DNA of 64,000 nt from Massilia agilis (GTDB lineage Bacteria > Pseudomonadota > Gammaproteobacteria > Burkholderiales > Burkholderiaceae_D): the NCBI RefSeq assembly GCF_024756255.1, contig NZ_JANUHB010000006.1, positions 239,011 through 303,010 of the forward strand, in the 5' to 3' direction. Made by a program: the position numbers and the translations under genes. Under the pieces are notes generated by a model, which was not told where the DNA came from, ran no database searches, and saw nothing but the letters and a program-made list of their open reading frames with translations. Shown in pieces: positions 34,507-45,011 of the stretch. Position 1 is the stretch's first letter; each line of letters starts with the position of its first letter.

Positions 34507-35499
34507 TTAGAGTGCGAGGCTTTGTTGGGGGCTATTGCCGAGCTCTTCCAACGGGACAGGAACGTCCGGACTGTCGGACAGCTGAAAATATGAGTACCTG
34601 CTTGGAAGCAAAGGCAGGAATCTTGCGAGAGAAGGCAGCACTCCGCGCCCGCTAGACGGACCAATTTTCGCGACATCGAAGATCTGGCGGATCGATCTAG
34701 CAATGCCGGGCTGATCCGGGCGGCCCCAGTAGTTTCCGCCAGATAGCTCACTCACCCTCTTTACTGACAACGAATTAGGCTTGAAACTCTCTAGCTTGTT
34801 TGTTGGGACGGTTACGAACGCGTAATTGAAAGACTTGAAATTGATTAAGTGCCGATTGTTGCGTCCCTGATTGATTCGCGGGTCGTAAAAGATCTTGGCG
34901 TTGTATAGCATGTCCCACATCATTGGAATCTGTGCGTTGTCGTTCCAGTTGGTCTTACACTGGACGATTGCGACCGCTAGGTCCGGAAAGCTCCGCTGGG
35001 CAATAACATCCAGACGTTCTTTTATAGATTCCCCTTTCGCTAAAGGCTCCAGCAATGCTACATCGTTATCGGGGAATGTTACCGCAACCATATCAGACTC
35101 AGTGTTAGCTGAAACGTTACGATAGGATATCGTTAGGGCGTCTTGGATGGATGGCGGAACTGCTGTGCGCTTCTTGAAGACGACCGCGTTAGATCCGATC
35201 AAACACAGGTTCAAGTAATAGCAAACCAATGATTCCCACGCGGCGCCCCCTGCTGAAAGGCTATCTTGGCCACGTCCGGCCTGAGCAGTGCTCCTAAATA
35301 TTTCGGAAAGTTGGGAGCCTAGCTCAAGAAAGTGGCCAGCCGTGGGAGCTAGGCCAAGTGAGTCCAGAATCAGCGGCCGCCATACTGGCCAGCATTGCGT
35401 CACTACTGGGGTCTTCAAGATGTCCGTAACGACAGTCTTGCGTGCCAAATCGACAATGTTGTCAGCGCCACGGCCGAGCGGTTCGGAAGCCATATTCAT
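34507..35499 (-). CDS. Putative type II restriction endonuclease, PD-(D/E)xK-like
   Basis: 330 residues; ATG at 35499 with a second ATG two codons later, both with weak ribosome sites. A possible nuclease core: E89 in a helix (AAWESLVCYYLN), D136 in ANTESDMVAVTF, and Q180-C-K182 in LAVAIVQCKTNWND, giving a D...QxK variant of the PD-(D/E)xK active site. The stretch after it (IPMMWDMLYNA) resembles helices that follow such cores in restriction enzymes. The gene lies downstream of an m5C methyltransferase on the same strand, after a 282-base gap with no other gene. Lower GC than neighbours suggests transfer. Specificity unknown. Confidence 0.65.
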   Translation of the reverse strand: MNMASEPLGRGADNIVDLARKTVVTDILKTPVVTQCWPVWRPLILDSLGLAPTAGHFLELGSQLSEIFRSTAQAGRGQDSLSAGGAAWESLVCYYLNLCLIGSNAVVFKKRTAVPPSIQDALTISYRNVSANTESDMVAVTFPDNDVALLEPLAKGESIKERLDVIAQRSFPDLAVAIVQCKTNWNDNAQIPMMWDMLYNAKIFYDPRINQGRNNRHLINFKSFNYAFVTVPTNKLESFKPNSLSVKRVSELSGGNYWGRPDQPGIARSIRQIFDVAKIGPSSGRGVLPSLARFLPLLPSRYSYFQLSDSPDVPVPLEELGNSPQQSLAL

Positions 35500-35781
35500 C
35501 TAATTTGGAAAGAGATGAATTTATCCTATGGCAAGTCGAGCTAAAAGTAAATGAACATAACCACGTCGCAACTCCAAGCGCGAACATCGCGCGCAATTCC
35601 GGGAGCTTATGAGCTTGTAGGGGCGGCTGGGGGACCCGTTCATGAGAACGGCGACAATGTCGGCTAGGCAAAGTTGCCATGGCGGTCGGCCAGTCCGCTT
35701 CAATCATCGGTCGGCCGTCGTCGACGTCGCCGATCGGCTACCGCCTCGCGGCGTTGCGGCAGGCTCGTCTGATAGATCGTC

Positions 35782-37410
35782 TTAGGCCACCACCGCCTCT
35801 GGCTCATGAATAGCCTCATTTGTCCGCCGCAGTAGCTCGTCGAATATTCGGCCTATCGCTCTCCCAAGTAATGGCGGCACAGCATTGCCTACCTGAGTGT
35901 ACTGCGGCACCTCGTACTTACGCATTTGTCCTCCGGTAGTGATCTTCGAACGGAACGCGAAGTTATCAGGAAACGACTGGATGCGTGCCATTTCACGTAC
36001 AGTCAAGGTGCGCAACTCTTCATAATGGCAAGCGTCATCTGGGATCGACAGCGCGGCAGGCGCTGGAGCTGATGGGTCGAGTGCTTTCTGGGTCTGCTTC
36101 TTGGTTTGGTGCCCGAGCAAGTATTGAACCATTGCTGGGTAATTCTTCTTGCCGAAAATAATCCGCTCGCCCTTTTCTCCTAAAAACCAATGAGCAGAAA
36201 GTTCAGCCAAGCTACCGTGGCTTAGGTCGTTGCCAGTGCCCGCCAACAGAGCCTGCACTTCATTTTGCACACCACGGGACACTTGTTGCAAGACTTGGTA
36301 AATTCTGAAACGGCGTTTCACGTGCGGGCTATTTTGCCGGTGTTCATGGTTCTCCATCTTATGCGGCGCCACATGTGGTGCAAGGTACGTGTTGATTTGG
36401 TCCAGATAGGGCGAGTAGTGGCCTCCTTCTTGACGTAGATCATCGATCGCATCGCGGACCGTGAAAGGTGTGCGATCACCACTGTAGGCCACCAGCGGGG
36501 CGAGAAACGAATTTTGAAATAGCGCTAGGTCCGATGAGTCCTTCACATCGAAATAGGGAAGCGCTCCTGCCTCGAATTCAACGTCAGGTTCTTGCGTCGC
36601 CCGCTCGAAAAATCTTCCTGACGGGACCAGGAGTTCTTTTTCAGCCGCGTTTAGCGAACCAAGAAGAGTCTGGTAAATATCCGCCCTGAACAAAAACATC
36701 AGGAACCTTGGTCGGTTCTGCGCGACCCCGGCGAATTTTGCATTCACATGGAGACAGAGCGGGACAAAACCGGCGGCTACAAAGGCTTTGGCAACCTCGA
36801 ACCAAGCATGGATCTTTCTTTCGCCAACGGTGAAAGGGCGGAGGATGCCGGTAACGTTCTCAAGTAATGCCATCTTCGGCATGACCATCTGAACAAAATT
36901 AGCGAACTCCATTGGTAAAGTGTTCCGTGCATTGTCGTACTGTCGCATCCCGGCCATGCTGAAACTCTGGCAGGGAGGGCCTCCGGAAACAAGATCGACG
37001 CCTCCAGAGCCAAATCCGCTCTTGATTAAGCTGCGCGCGCGGGGATTTCTAGCCAGCCACTGGTTGAGCTGGATAATGCTGCCAACTACGAGGCTTCCTT
37101 TCAACGTCGCGTCAGCCTTGAGATCACTTGACCCGGAACCCAAGGCAGGGTATTGACGTGGATCCTCGCGGAGTCGTTGCTTCAGGTCGGTTGCAGCGAA
37201 CTTGCTACTTAACCACTTTGTTCTCAGAGCCGGCCTGCCATGCTTCCCGCATGGAGTATCGTAACCAGCGAGATCTTCACCAAAAAAATTGTAGGCAAAC
37301 GTTTCCGCCGCCATCGGGGATAGCTCGTTTGCAAGCAGTAGGTCAAAGCCGACTGATTCTAATCCAAGAGAAAGTCCGCCGCATCCAGCGAACAGCTCAA
37401 TATGGTTCAT
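35782..37410 (-). CDS. DNA (cytosine-5-)-methyltransferase
   Basis: 542 residues from ATG 37410, chosen because MNHIELFAGCGG (motif I, residues 1-12) is the normal enzyme start and it has a ribosome site (GGGGAAGAG); a 28-codon upstream extension lacks support. Motif IV GGPPCQSFS has the catalytic Cys at about residue 147, motif VI ENV at 184-186, motif VIII QNRPR at 231-235, and motif X QVGNAVPPLLGRAIG near the C-terminus. Between motif VIII and the C-terminal motifs lies a long target-recognition region. About 90 extra residues separate motifs I and IV. It methylates C5 of cytosine at an unknown site, protecting host DNA from the adjacent endonuclease. Confidence 0.93.
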   Translation of the reverse strand: MNHIELFAGCGGLSLGLESVGFDLLLANELSPMAAETFAYNFFGEDLAGYDTPCGKHGRPALRTKWLSSKFAATDLKQRLREDPRQYPALGSGSSDLKADATLKGSLVVGSIIQLNQWLARNPRARSLIKSGFGSGGVDLVSGGPPCQSFSMAGMRQYDNARNTLPMEFANFVQMVMPKMALLENVTGILRPFTVGERKIHAWFEVAKAFVAAGFVPLCLHVNAKFAGVAQNRPRFLMFLFRADIYQTLLGSLNAAEKELLVPSGRFFERATQEPDVEFEAGALPYFDVKDSSDLALFQNSFLAPLVAYSGDRTPFTVRDAIDDLRQEGGHYSPYLDQINTYLAPHVAPHKMENHEHRQNSPHVKRRFRIYQVLQQVSRGVQNEVQALLAGTGNDLSHGSLAELSAHWFLGEKGERIIFGKKNYPAMVQYLLGHQTKKQTQKALDPSAPAPAALSIPDDACHYEELRTLTVREMARIQSFPDNFAFRSKITTGGQMRKYEVPQYTQVGNAVPPLLGRAIGRIFDELLRRTNEAIHEPEAVVA

Positions 37411-37463
37411 CTCTTCCCCTGCAATTGCTCCATGTTTGGCGCCATGTACTGCGAGCGCAAGCG

Positions 37464-37479
37464 CTGTATATATATACAG
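37464..37479. promoter_or_regulatory. Perfect 16-bp palindrome upstream of the methyltransferase
   Basis: CTGTATATATATACAG is a perfect palindrome 54 bases upstream of the methyltransferase ATG. It also provides TATA-rich -10-like elements in both directions. Restriction-modification operons are often controlled at such symmetric sites. No separate controller gene is visible, so autoregulation or simply a promoter is possible. Confidence 0.45.
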
Positions 37480-37605
37480 TATCGTAAGGCCCAAGTCTTG
37501 AGCTCGTCAAGTTGCGTATGCGCACCTCTGCGGATTGTAAGGGATGAACTCGGAAAAGTCCAGGGAACGGGGGGGCTAGCAAAAGTCCCTTCTGGTGGGC
37601 GCCCC

Positions 37606-38031
37606 TCATCGAGGACGGGAGCGGATCCTATGGCTCAGGCGATCGGCCACTTCCTGAGTTAGCTTTTGACTACGAATTTGGCACTCCCATACTACGAACA
37701 CTTTCCAGCCTAAGCTACGCGCCTTCCGGATATTTTTCGCGTCTCTAGCTCGATTCGCGGTCACTTTTGCGAGCCAGAATGCTGAGTTCGACTTAGGAAT
37801 GTGGCCAGTGGGGCATTTGTGGCCGTGCCAAAAGCAACCATTAACGAATATGAGGACTCTCCGAGGGGCGAATACGATGTCCGGTTTTCCGGGGAGACCA
37901 GCAACGTGGAGCCGGTATCGGTGACCGCGGGCATGCAACGCGCGCCGGAGAGCAAGTTCGGGTTTCGTGTCACGCGACCGGATCAACGACATCCGTCGAC
38001 TCCGGTCTGCGACCGACATGATATCTGTCAT
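37606..38031 (-). CDS. vsr: Very short patch repair (Vsr) DNA mismatch endonuclease
   Basis: 141 residues from ATG 38031, with a strong ribosome site (GGAGGG). An upstream in-frame extension of 32 codons is not needed. The sequence is a full Vsr: DRSRRMSLIRSRDTKPEL, GLPGKPDIVF with Asp51, and IFVNGCFWHGHKC with His69. These residues sit at the same numbers as the catalytic Asp51 and His69 of E. coli Vsr. It nicks 5' of T in T:G mismatches that arise by deamination of 5-methylcytosine, so it repairs lesions produced by the neighbouring methyltransferase. It is 195 bases upstream of that gene's start on the same strand. Confidence 0.95.
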   Translation of the reverse strand: MTDIMSVADRSRRMSLIRSRDTKPELALRRALHARGHRYRLHVAGLPGKPDIVFAPRRVLIFVNGCFWHGHKCPTGHIPKSNSAFWLAKVTANRARDAKNIRKARSLGWKVFVVWECQIRSQKLTQEVADRLSHRIRSRPR

Positions 38032-38106
38032 TGTCCCTCCTATTTCTAGAAGGGATAGCATAGCGCGTGCGCGAAATTGCTTGCGGACACTTGGCGGCTC
38101 AACAGC

Positions 38107-38158
38107 GTGGAAGTGCATCACTTCCACTTCCTAATTAGGATGACTGGATAGGAAGTGG
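38107..38158. promoter_or_regulatory. Cluster of four GGAAGTG boxes upstream of vsr
   Basis: GTGGAAGTG-CAT-CACTTCCAC (38107-38127) is a 9-3-9 inverted repeat. A further CACTTCC overlaps it (38125-38131) and another GGAAGTGG lies at 38151-38158. That gives four copies of the heptamer in 52 bases, in alternating orientation, between vsr (start 38031) and the gyrB stop (38208). It could be a repressor site for vsr or part of the gyrB 3' end; no T-tract is present. Confidence 0.45.
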
Positions 38159-38207
38159 TTGACTAGTAATGGCGTACGCGAGCGATTCACGCACTGCCAA
38201 ACGTTTG

Positions 38208-40709
<2,502 letters not shown>

Positions 40710-40774
40710 GACTGCTTTCTCTTAAAACTGTGTTCGGGCCGATACTGTTGGCCATAGCCCCTGGCCAAAAAACC

Positions 40775-40856
40775 GTCATTCCGGCGACCGCCGGAATCCA
40801 TAGACCGTGTGCTACTTCGGATAGTCAGCATGGGTCCCGGCTTTTGCCGGGACGAC
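40775..40856. repeat. REP-like repeat, family B (copy 1, gyrB-dnaN gap)
   Basis: Starts GTCATTCCGGCGACCGCCGG, has AATCCATAGAC, a middle segment, then CAGCATGGGTCCCGGC and ends GCCGGGACGAC. It has two GC-rich hairpins facing each other (CCGGCG...CGCCGG and GTCCCGGC...GCCGGGAC). Copies at 42198-42276 and 43830-43933 are arranged the same way. Confidence 0.8.
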
Positions 40857-40879
40857 GTGCAAACGGTGCGGGTCGGTTC

Positions 40880-41986
40880 TTAAATCCGCATCGGCATGAC
40901 GACGTACTTGAAGTCGCCGTTATCGGGAATCGAAATCAGCGCCGACGAATTCGAGTCGCCCAGCGCAATGTTCACCTGGTCGCACTTCAGGTTGTTGAGC
41001 ACGTCGAGCAGGTAGGTGACGTTAAAACCGATGTCGATCTTGTCGCCGCCGTAGTCGATTTCCAGTTCTTCCACCGCCTCTTCCTGGTCGGCATTGGTCG
41101 AGCTGATCTTCATGATGCCCGGCTCGATCATGCAGCGCACACCCTTGAACTTGTCGCTGGTCATGATCGCGGCACGCTGCAGCGAACGCAGCAGCTCGTC
41201 GCGGCTGATCGTGAAGTCGTTCTTGTAGCCCTTCGGGATCACGCGCGTGTAGTCCGGGAACTTGCCCTCGACCAGCTTGGACACCAGTTCGATGTCGGCG
41301 AAGGTCAGCTTCACCTGCGAGGCGGCGATGTCCAGCTGCACCGGATCGTCGTTCTCTTCCAGCAGGCGCTGCAGTTCGATGATGGTCTTGCGCGGGATGA
41401 TCACTTCCTGGCGCTCGAACGACTGCTCGGTCTCGACCTGGCAGAAGGCCAGGCGGTGGCCGTCGGTGGCGACCGCGATCACGTGCGAGCCGTCCAGCAC
41501 CAGCAGCAGGCCGTTCAGGTAGTAGCGGATGTCCTGCTGCGCCATGGAGAAGTGCACCATGTTGAACAGGTGCTTGAGGGTCTTTTGCGGCAGGGTCACG
41601 CTGGCGTTGTAGCTGTCGGCTACCGAGACGGTCGGGAACTCTTCCGCGGCCAGGGTCTGCAGCGCGAAGCGCGACTTGCCGCTTTGCACCGTCAGGCGCT
41701 TGTTCAGCAGGGTCAGCGACACGTCGCCCGACTCCGGCAGCGCGCGCAGGATGTCCAGCAGCTTGCGCGCCGCAACCGTGGTGCCGGTCACTTCGGCGCC
41801 CGAGCCGATCGCCGCGTGCGTCGTGATCTGCACTTCGGTGTCGGTCGACAGGAAAGACACGTTCTCGCCGTCCTTGCGGATGAGGATATTGGCCAGAATC
41901 GGCATCGTGTGCCGACGCTCGACAATACCACTCACGATTTGCAGTGGCCGGAGCAGCGTGTCTCGGGTGGTTTTGACCAGTTGCAT
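40880..41986 (-). CDS. dnaN: DNA polymerase III beta subunit (sliding clamp)
   Basis: 368 residues, standard length. It opens MQLVKTTRDTLLRPLQIVSG and holds IVERRHTMPILANILIR, the conserved clamp start. It contains the three-domain pattern (domain 2 with ATDGHRLAFC; domain 3 ending KYVVMPMRI, the canonical ...VMPMR(I/L) C-terminus that shapes the peptide-binding cleft). The dimer encircles DNA and tethers Pol III. It follows dnaA with a 306-base gap filled by two repeat elements. Confidence 0.98.
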   Translation of the reverse strand: MQLVKTTRDTLLRPLQIVSGIVERRHTMPILANILIRKDGENVSFLSTDTEVQITTHAAIGSGAEVTGTTVAARKLLDILRALPESGDVSLTLLNKRLTVQSGKSRFALQTLAAEEFPTVSVADSYNASVTLPQKTLKHLFNMVHFSMAQQDIRYYLNGLLLVLDGSHVIAVATDGHRLAFCQVETEQSFERQEVIIPRKTIIELQRLLEENDDPVQLDIAASQVKLTFADIELVSKLVEGKFPDYTRVIPKGYKNDFTISRDELLRSLQRAAIMTSDKFKGVRCMIEPGIMKISSTNADQEEAVEELEIDYGGDKIDIGFNVTYLLDVLNNLKCDQVNIALGDSNSSALISIPDNGDFKYVVMPMRI

Positions 41987-42062
41987 AGTTATCCCTCAGG
42001 TATGTATTTATAAAAACTGTCTTTCCAGCACTATTTTGCCAGAATTCTCCTACATCATTGCC

Positions 42063-42189
42063 CGTAGGGTGGGCGGGTGTCCCGCCCACGCGTCCGACCG
42101 GCTCTGGCGCTGTCGCGGCGCCTCACGTTGTCGTTGGACGGGTGGGCAGGGTGAGGCTGGGCAGTGCCCAGCCGAACGCCCACCCTACG
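42063..42189. repeat. REPIN-like inverted repeat, family A (copy 2, dnaA-dnaN gap)
   Basis: Opens CGTAGGGTGGGC and closes GCCCACCCTACG, as in the copies at 1657-1742 and 53954-54060. Internal palindromes GTGGGCGGGTGTCCCGCCCAC and CTGGGCAGTGCCCAG are visible. The inner segment is longer than in the other copies, giving 127 bases in all. Confidence 0.85.
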
Positions 42190-42197
42190 GTCCTGCC

Positions 42198-42276
42198 GTC
42201 GTTCCGGCGCAGGCCGGAACCCATGCTGAGCGTCTGATTACGCGGCGTATGGGGCCCGGCTTTCGCCGGGACGACG
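42198..42276. repeat. REP-like repeat, family B (copy 2, dnaA-dnaN gap)
   Basis: GTCGTTCCGGCGCAGGCCGG then AACCCATGCTGAG, and at the other end GGGGCCCGGC-TTTC-GCCGGGACGACG. It is homologous to the copies at 40775 and 43830 and immediately follows family A copy 2. Both lie in the leader of dnaN mRNA if dnaA and dnaN are co-transcribed. Confidence 0.8.
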
Positions 42277-42292
42277 GTTACACGCTGGCGGG

Positions 42293-43687
42293 TTACCCCT
42301 TCAGCGTCTGCTCCAGCACGTGCAGCTCGTGGTTCACCTCCGGGCTTTTGGCCCGGTCCTGCGCAATCTTTCGTACTGCGTGCAGCACGGTGGTGTGGTC
42401 GCGGCCGCCGAACAGCTCGCCGATCTCCGGCAGGCTCTTTTGCGTCAGCTCCTTGGCCAGGTACATCGCGATCTGGCGCGGCCGCGCAATGTTGGCCGGC
42501 CGGCGCTTGCTGTACATGTCCGCCACCTTGATGTTGAAGAAGTCCGCCACCGTCTTCTGGATGTTCTCCACGCTGATCTGGCGGTTCTGCACCGACAGCA
42601 GGTCCTTCAGCGCTTCCTTCACGATGTCGATCGTGATCTCGCGGCCGTGGAAGCGCGAATACGCCAGGATCTTGCGCAGCGCGCCTTCCAGCTCGCGCAC
42701 GTTCGAGCGCAGGTGCTTGGCCACGAAGAAGGCCACGTCGTCCGACAGCGTCACGCCGTCCGACTGCGCCTTCTTCAGCAGGATCGCCACCCGCATTTCC
42801 AGCTCCGGCGGCTCGATCGCCACCGTCAGGCCGGAGTCGAAGCGCGAGATCAGGCGATCGTCCATGCCCGTGATCTCTTTCGGGTAGGTGTCGCTGGTGA
42901 TGATGATCTGCTTCTTGGCCGCGATCAGCGCTTCGAACGCATAGAAGAACTCTTCCTGCGTGCGGCTCTTGCCGCCGAAGAACTGGATATCGTCGATCAG
43001 CAGCATGTCCAGCGAGTGATAGTAATGCTTGAAGTCGTCGAAGCCCTTGCGCTGGTACGCGGTGACCACGTCGCGCACGTACTGCTCGGCGTGGATGTAG
43101 CGGATGCGCGCGCCCGGCTGGTCGGCCATCACTTGGTTGCCGATCGCGTGGATCAAGTGGGTCTTACCAAGGCCCACGCCGCCGTAGAAGAACAGCGGGT
43201 TGTACGACACGCCCGGGTTGTTGGCCACCTGGATCGCGGCGGCGCGCGCCAGCTGGTTGGCCTTACCGGTCACGAAGCTGTCGAAGGTCAGGTCCGGGTT
43301 GATGCGGCTCTGCTCGCGTTTGGGCGAGTTGGCGATGTTCATGTTGTCCGGGCTGGACGAGATCATCGGCGCGCCGACGCCGTTGCTCATGCCCATGCCG
43401 TTGACGACCGGCGCCGGCGCGCTGGCCGGCCCGAGCGGTTTCTTGTTCTTCGGGTCGAGCACGAACTGCACTTCGACCGGAGCTTCCCAATACTGGCAGG
43501 CCAGGGCCGTGATCCGCGAGGCGAATTGCGACTTGACCATGTCGAGCTTGAAGCGGTTCGGCGCAGCGATGCGCAGTTTGCCGTCTTCGTAGTCGAGGGC
43601 GACCAGCGGCTTGATCCAGGCGCTGAATTGCTGCGGCGTCAGCTCGAGTTCAAGTTGCGCGGAACAGGTCTGCCAGAAATTTTCCAT
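42293..43687 (-). CDS. dnaA: Chromosomal replication initiator DnaA
   Basis: 464 residues. Domain I (about 1-80) starts MENFWQTCSAQLELELTPQQ. A Gly/Met/Asn-rich linker (domain II) follows at about 90-130. The AAA+ domain III has Walker A GGVGLGKTH, Walker B LLIDDIQFF and sensor 1 ITSDTYPKEI. Domain IV carries the DnaA-box signature GGRDHTTVLHAVRKIAQD. It unwinds oriC and loads the helicase. The divergent layout with rpmH and a DnaA box 54 bases upstream fit an origin region. Confidence 0.98.
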   Translation of the reverse strand: MENFWQTCSAQLELELTPQQFSAWIKPLVALDYEDGKLRIAAPNRFKLDMVKSQFASRITALACQYWEAPVEVQFVLDPKNKKPLGPASAPAPVVNGMGMSNGVGAPMISSSPDNMNIANSPKREQSRINPDLTFDSFVTGKANQLARAAAIQVANNPGVSYNPLFFYGGVGLGKTHLIHAIGNQVMADQPGARIRYIHAEQYVRDVVTAYQRKGFDDFKHYYHSLDMLLIDDIQFFGGKSRTQEEFFYAFEALIAAKKQIIITSDTYPKEITGMDDRLISRFDSGLTVAIEPPELEMRVAILLKKAQSDGVTLSDDVAFFVAKHLRSNVRELEGALRKILAYSRFHGREITIDIVKEALKDLLSVQNRQISVENIQKTVADFFNIKVADMYSKRRPANIARPRQIAMYLAKELTQKSLPEIGELFGGRDHTTVLHAVRKIAQDRAKSPEVNHELHVLEQTLKG

Positions 43688-43740
43688 GAATGCCAGCTAA
43701 TTGATACGTAACACGCTATTTTACCTGTACTGGCGGGAGT

Positions 43741-43749
43741 TATCCACAG
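43741..43749 (+). promoter_or_regulatory. DnaA box in the dnaA-rpmH gap (candidate oriC/dnaA regulatory site)
   Basis: TTATCCACA is a perfect consensus DnaA box in the dnaA upstream region. A near-match TTTTTCACC is at 43764-43772. Only one perfect box is visible in the whole 499-base gap, so this could be a DnaA autoregulation site, or oriC may have its main boxes outside this gap. AT-rich DNA lies at 44150-44175 near rpmH. Confidence 0.6.
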
Positions 43750-43829
43750 GCAGCGTCGCGAATTTTTCACCGTGGCGGGCTTGACAGGAAGCCTGTTGCA
43801 GCGCGTCATCGCCGCCTTGCCCCACGCCC

Positions 43830-43933
43830 GTCGTCCCCGCGCTGGCGGAGACCCATAGACAAGATGAGTTGTCGAAATCTCTGCTGCAGCTCAGCACACT
43901 CAGCATGGGTCCCCGCCTGCGCGGGGACGACGG
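43830..43933. repeat. REP-like repeat, family B (copy 3, dnaA-rpmH gap)
   Basis: GTCGTCCCCGCGCTGGCGGAGACCCATAGAC... at the left end, and CAGCATGGGTCCCCGCCTGC followed by GCGGGGACGACGG at the right. Same two-hairpin layout as the copies at 40775 and 42198 with a longer middle. Confidence 0.8.
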
Positions 43934-43972
43934 TGCGGCGGCGAACGGCGCCCCTCGGCAACAACAGCGACC

Positions 43973-44002
43973 TTGACAGCTGGACCGAAAATGCTGTCTA
44001 AT
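43973..44002 (+). promoter_or_regulatory. Strong predicted promoter of rpmH-rnpA-yidD-yidC
   Basis: Perfect -35 TTGACA (43973-43978), 18-base spacer and -10 TCTAAT (43997-44002, five of six consensus positions). It lies about 185 bases upstream of rpmH and faces it, consistent with the strong ribosomal-protein promoter known at this locus in many proteobacteria. Confidence 0.7.
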
Positions 44003-44186
44003 TCAGGGTTCCCCGTCCGTATGCCATGTCAGGTCGTCAACAGCAACCTGGCGATGTGAGCGGGCGAAACGAGTATCTGCTGTGGCGTGACGCTGGCTTA
44101 ACTACTGCGATCCTGTCATTGGCGCCCGAAGCTGACGAGACGTCAGACCCGATTTTGCATATTAATTTGCTTTAAGCGAGACCACC

Positions 44187-44321
44187 ATGAAACGTACTTA
44201 CCAACCTTCCGTCGTCCGTCGCAAGCGCACGCACGGCTTCCGCGCACGCATGGCTACCCGTGGTGGCCGTCAGGTCCTGAACGCCCGCCGCGCCAAGGGC
44301 CGCAAGCGCCTGGCCGTATAA
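44187..44321 (+). CDS. rpmH: 50S ribosomal protein L34
   Basis: 44 residues: MKRTYQPSVVRRKRTHGFRA followed by RMATRGGRQVLNARRAKGRK and RLAV, practically the textbook L34 sequence. It is very basic and binds 23S rRNA. ATG at 44187 has a weak purine-rich upstream region (AAGCGAGACC). It is too short for many gene calls. It leads the conserved rpmH-rnpA-yidD-yidC series and sits opposite dnaA. Confidence 0.98.
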   Translation: MKRTYQPSVVRRKRTHGFRARMATRGGRQVLNARRAKGRKRLAV

Positions 44322-44354
44322 GGCCAGCTGCTGCTCGATCGATCGCGGTCGGCC

Positions 44355-44747
44355 ATGACAGGCGAAGGGTTGCACGACTTCGCGCGCGTTCGGCGAATCG
44401 TTAAAACGGATGAGTTTTCATCCGTTTTTCGTTTGCGGCCGACGCAAAAAACGGCGCATTTCGTGCTCTATACCCGCCCCAACAGCCTGCCGCACGCGCG
44501 GCTGGGCGTCGTTGCGGCCAAACGCTTTGCCCCGCGCGCGGTCACGCGCAACACCATCAAGCGGGTCACGCGCGAGCTGTTCCGCGTGACCGGGCTGCCG
44601 CCGCTGGACTGCATCGTGCGCCTTGCGCGCCCGGTCAACACCAAGTCCGGCCCGGCCACCACCAGCGCCCTGAAGGCCGAGCTGCGCTCCGAGCTGGAAC
44701 GCCTGTTCGCCGCCCAGAAGGCGCGCGCCGCGGCGGCCACCCCATGA
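44355..44747 (+). CDS. rnpA: Ribonuclease P protein component
   Basis: 130 residues. Conserved core LGVVAAKRFAPRAVTRNTIK RVTRELFR corresponds to the RNR-type signature of RnpA (AVxRNxIKRxxRE). FVLYTRPNSLPHARLG is the preceding strand. It is a basic protein that assists the RNase P RNA in trimming tRNA 5' leaders. It starts 33 bases after rpmH and its stop overlaps the yidD start. Confidence 0.96.
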   Translation: MTGEGLHDFARVRRIVKTDEFSSVFRLRPTQKTAHFVLYTRPNSLPHARLGVVAAKRFAPRAVTRNTIKRVTRELFRVTGLPPLDCIVRLARPVNTKSGPATTSALKAELRSELERLFAAQKARAAAATP

Positions 44748-45001
44748 GCCGCCTGCTCGTCTGGCTGGTGCGCGGCTACCAGTTGCTGGTCTCGCCCATG
44801 CTGGGCCAGAACTGCCGTTTCTACCCGACCTGTTCCAACTACGCGGTGGAGGCCCTGCGCACGCACGGCGCCGGCCGCGGGTCCTGGCTCGCGCTGCGTC
44901 GCGTGTGCCGCTGCCACCCCTGGAATCCGGGCGGCGTCGACCCTGTTCCGCCCGCGCGGCAGGACTCTCATCCAGCCGCTTGCGGTTGCAATCACCACTG
45001 A
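44744..45001 (+). CDS. yidD: Membrane protein insertion efficiency factor YidD
   Basis: 85 residues: WLVRGYQLLVSPMLGQNCRF YPTCSNYAVEAL is the family hallmark with the two conserved Cys, then RRVCRCHPWNPGGVDPVP. It has an N-terminal amphipathic segment and a Cys/His-rich tail (HPAACGCNHH). It helps YidC-mediated membrane protein insertion. Four-base overlap with rnpA and ten-base gap before yidC show operon structure. Confidence 0.96.
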   Translation: MSRLLVWLVRGYQLLVSPMLGQNCRFYPTCSNYAVEALRTHGAGRGSWLALRRVCRCHPWNPGGVDPVPPARQDSHPAACGCNHH

Positions 45002-45011
45002 ATGAAATCCA

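Noticed and set aside
37406..37494. Longer start for the methyltransferase
   Set aside because: Would add 28 residues before motif I, running through the palindrome at 37464; the internal ATG has a ribosome site and normal family spacing.
40775..43933. CRISPR array
   Set aside because: The repeats are palindromic, more than 1 kb apart and in single copies; there is no regular spacing and no cas gene.
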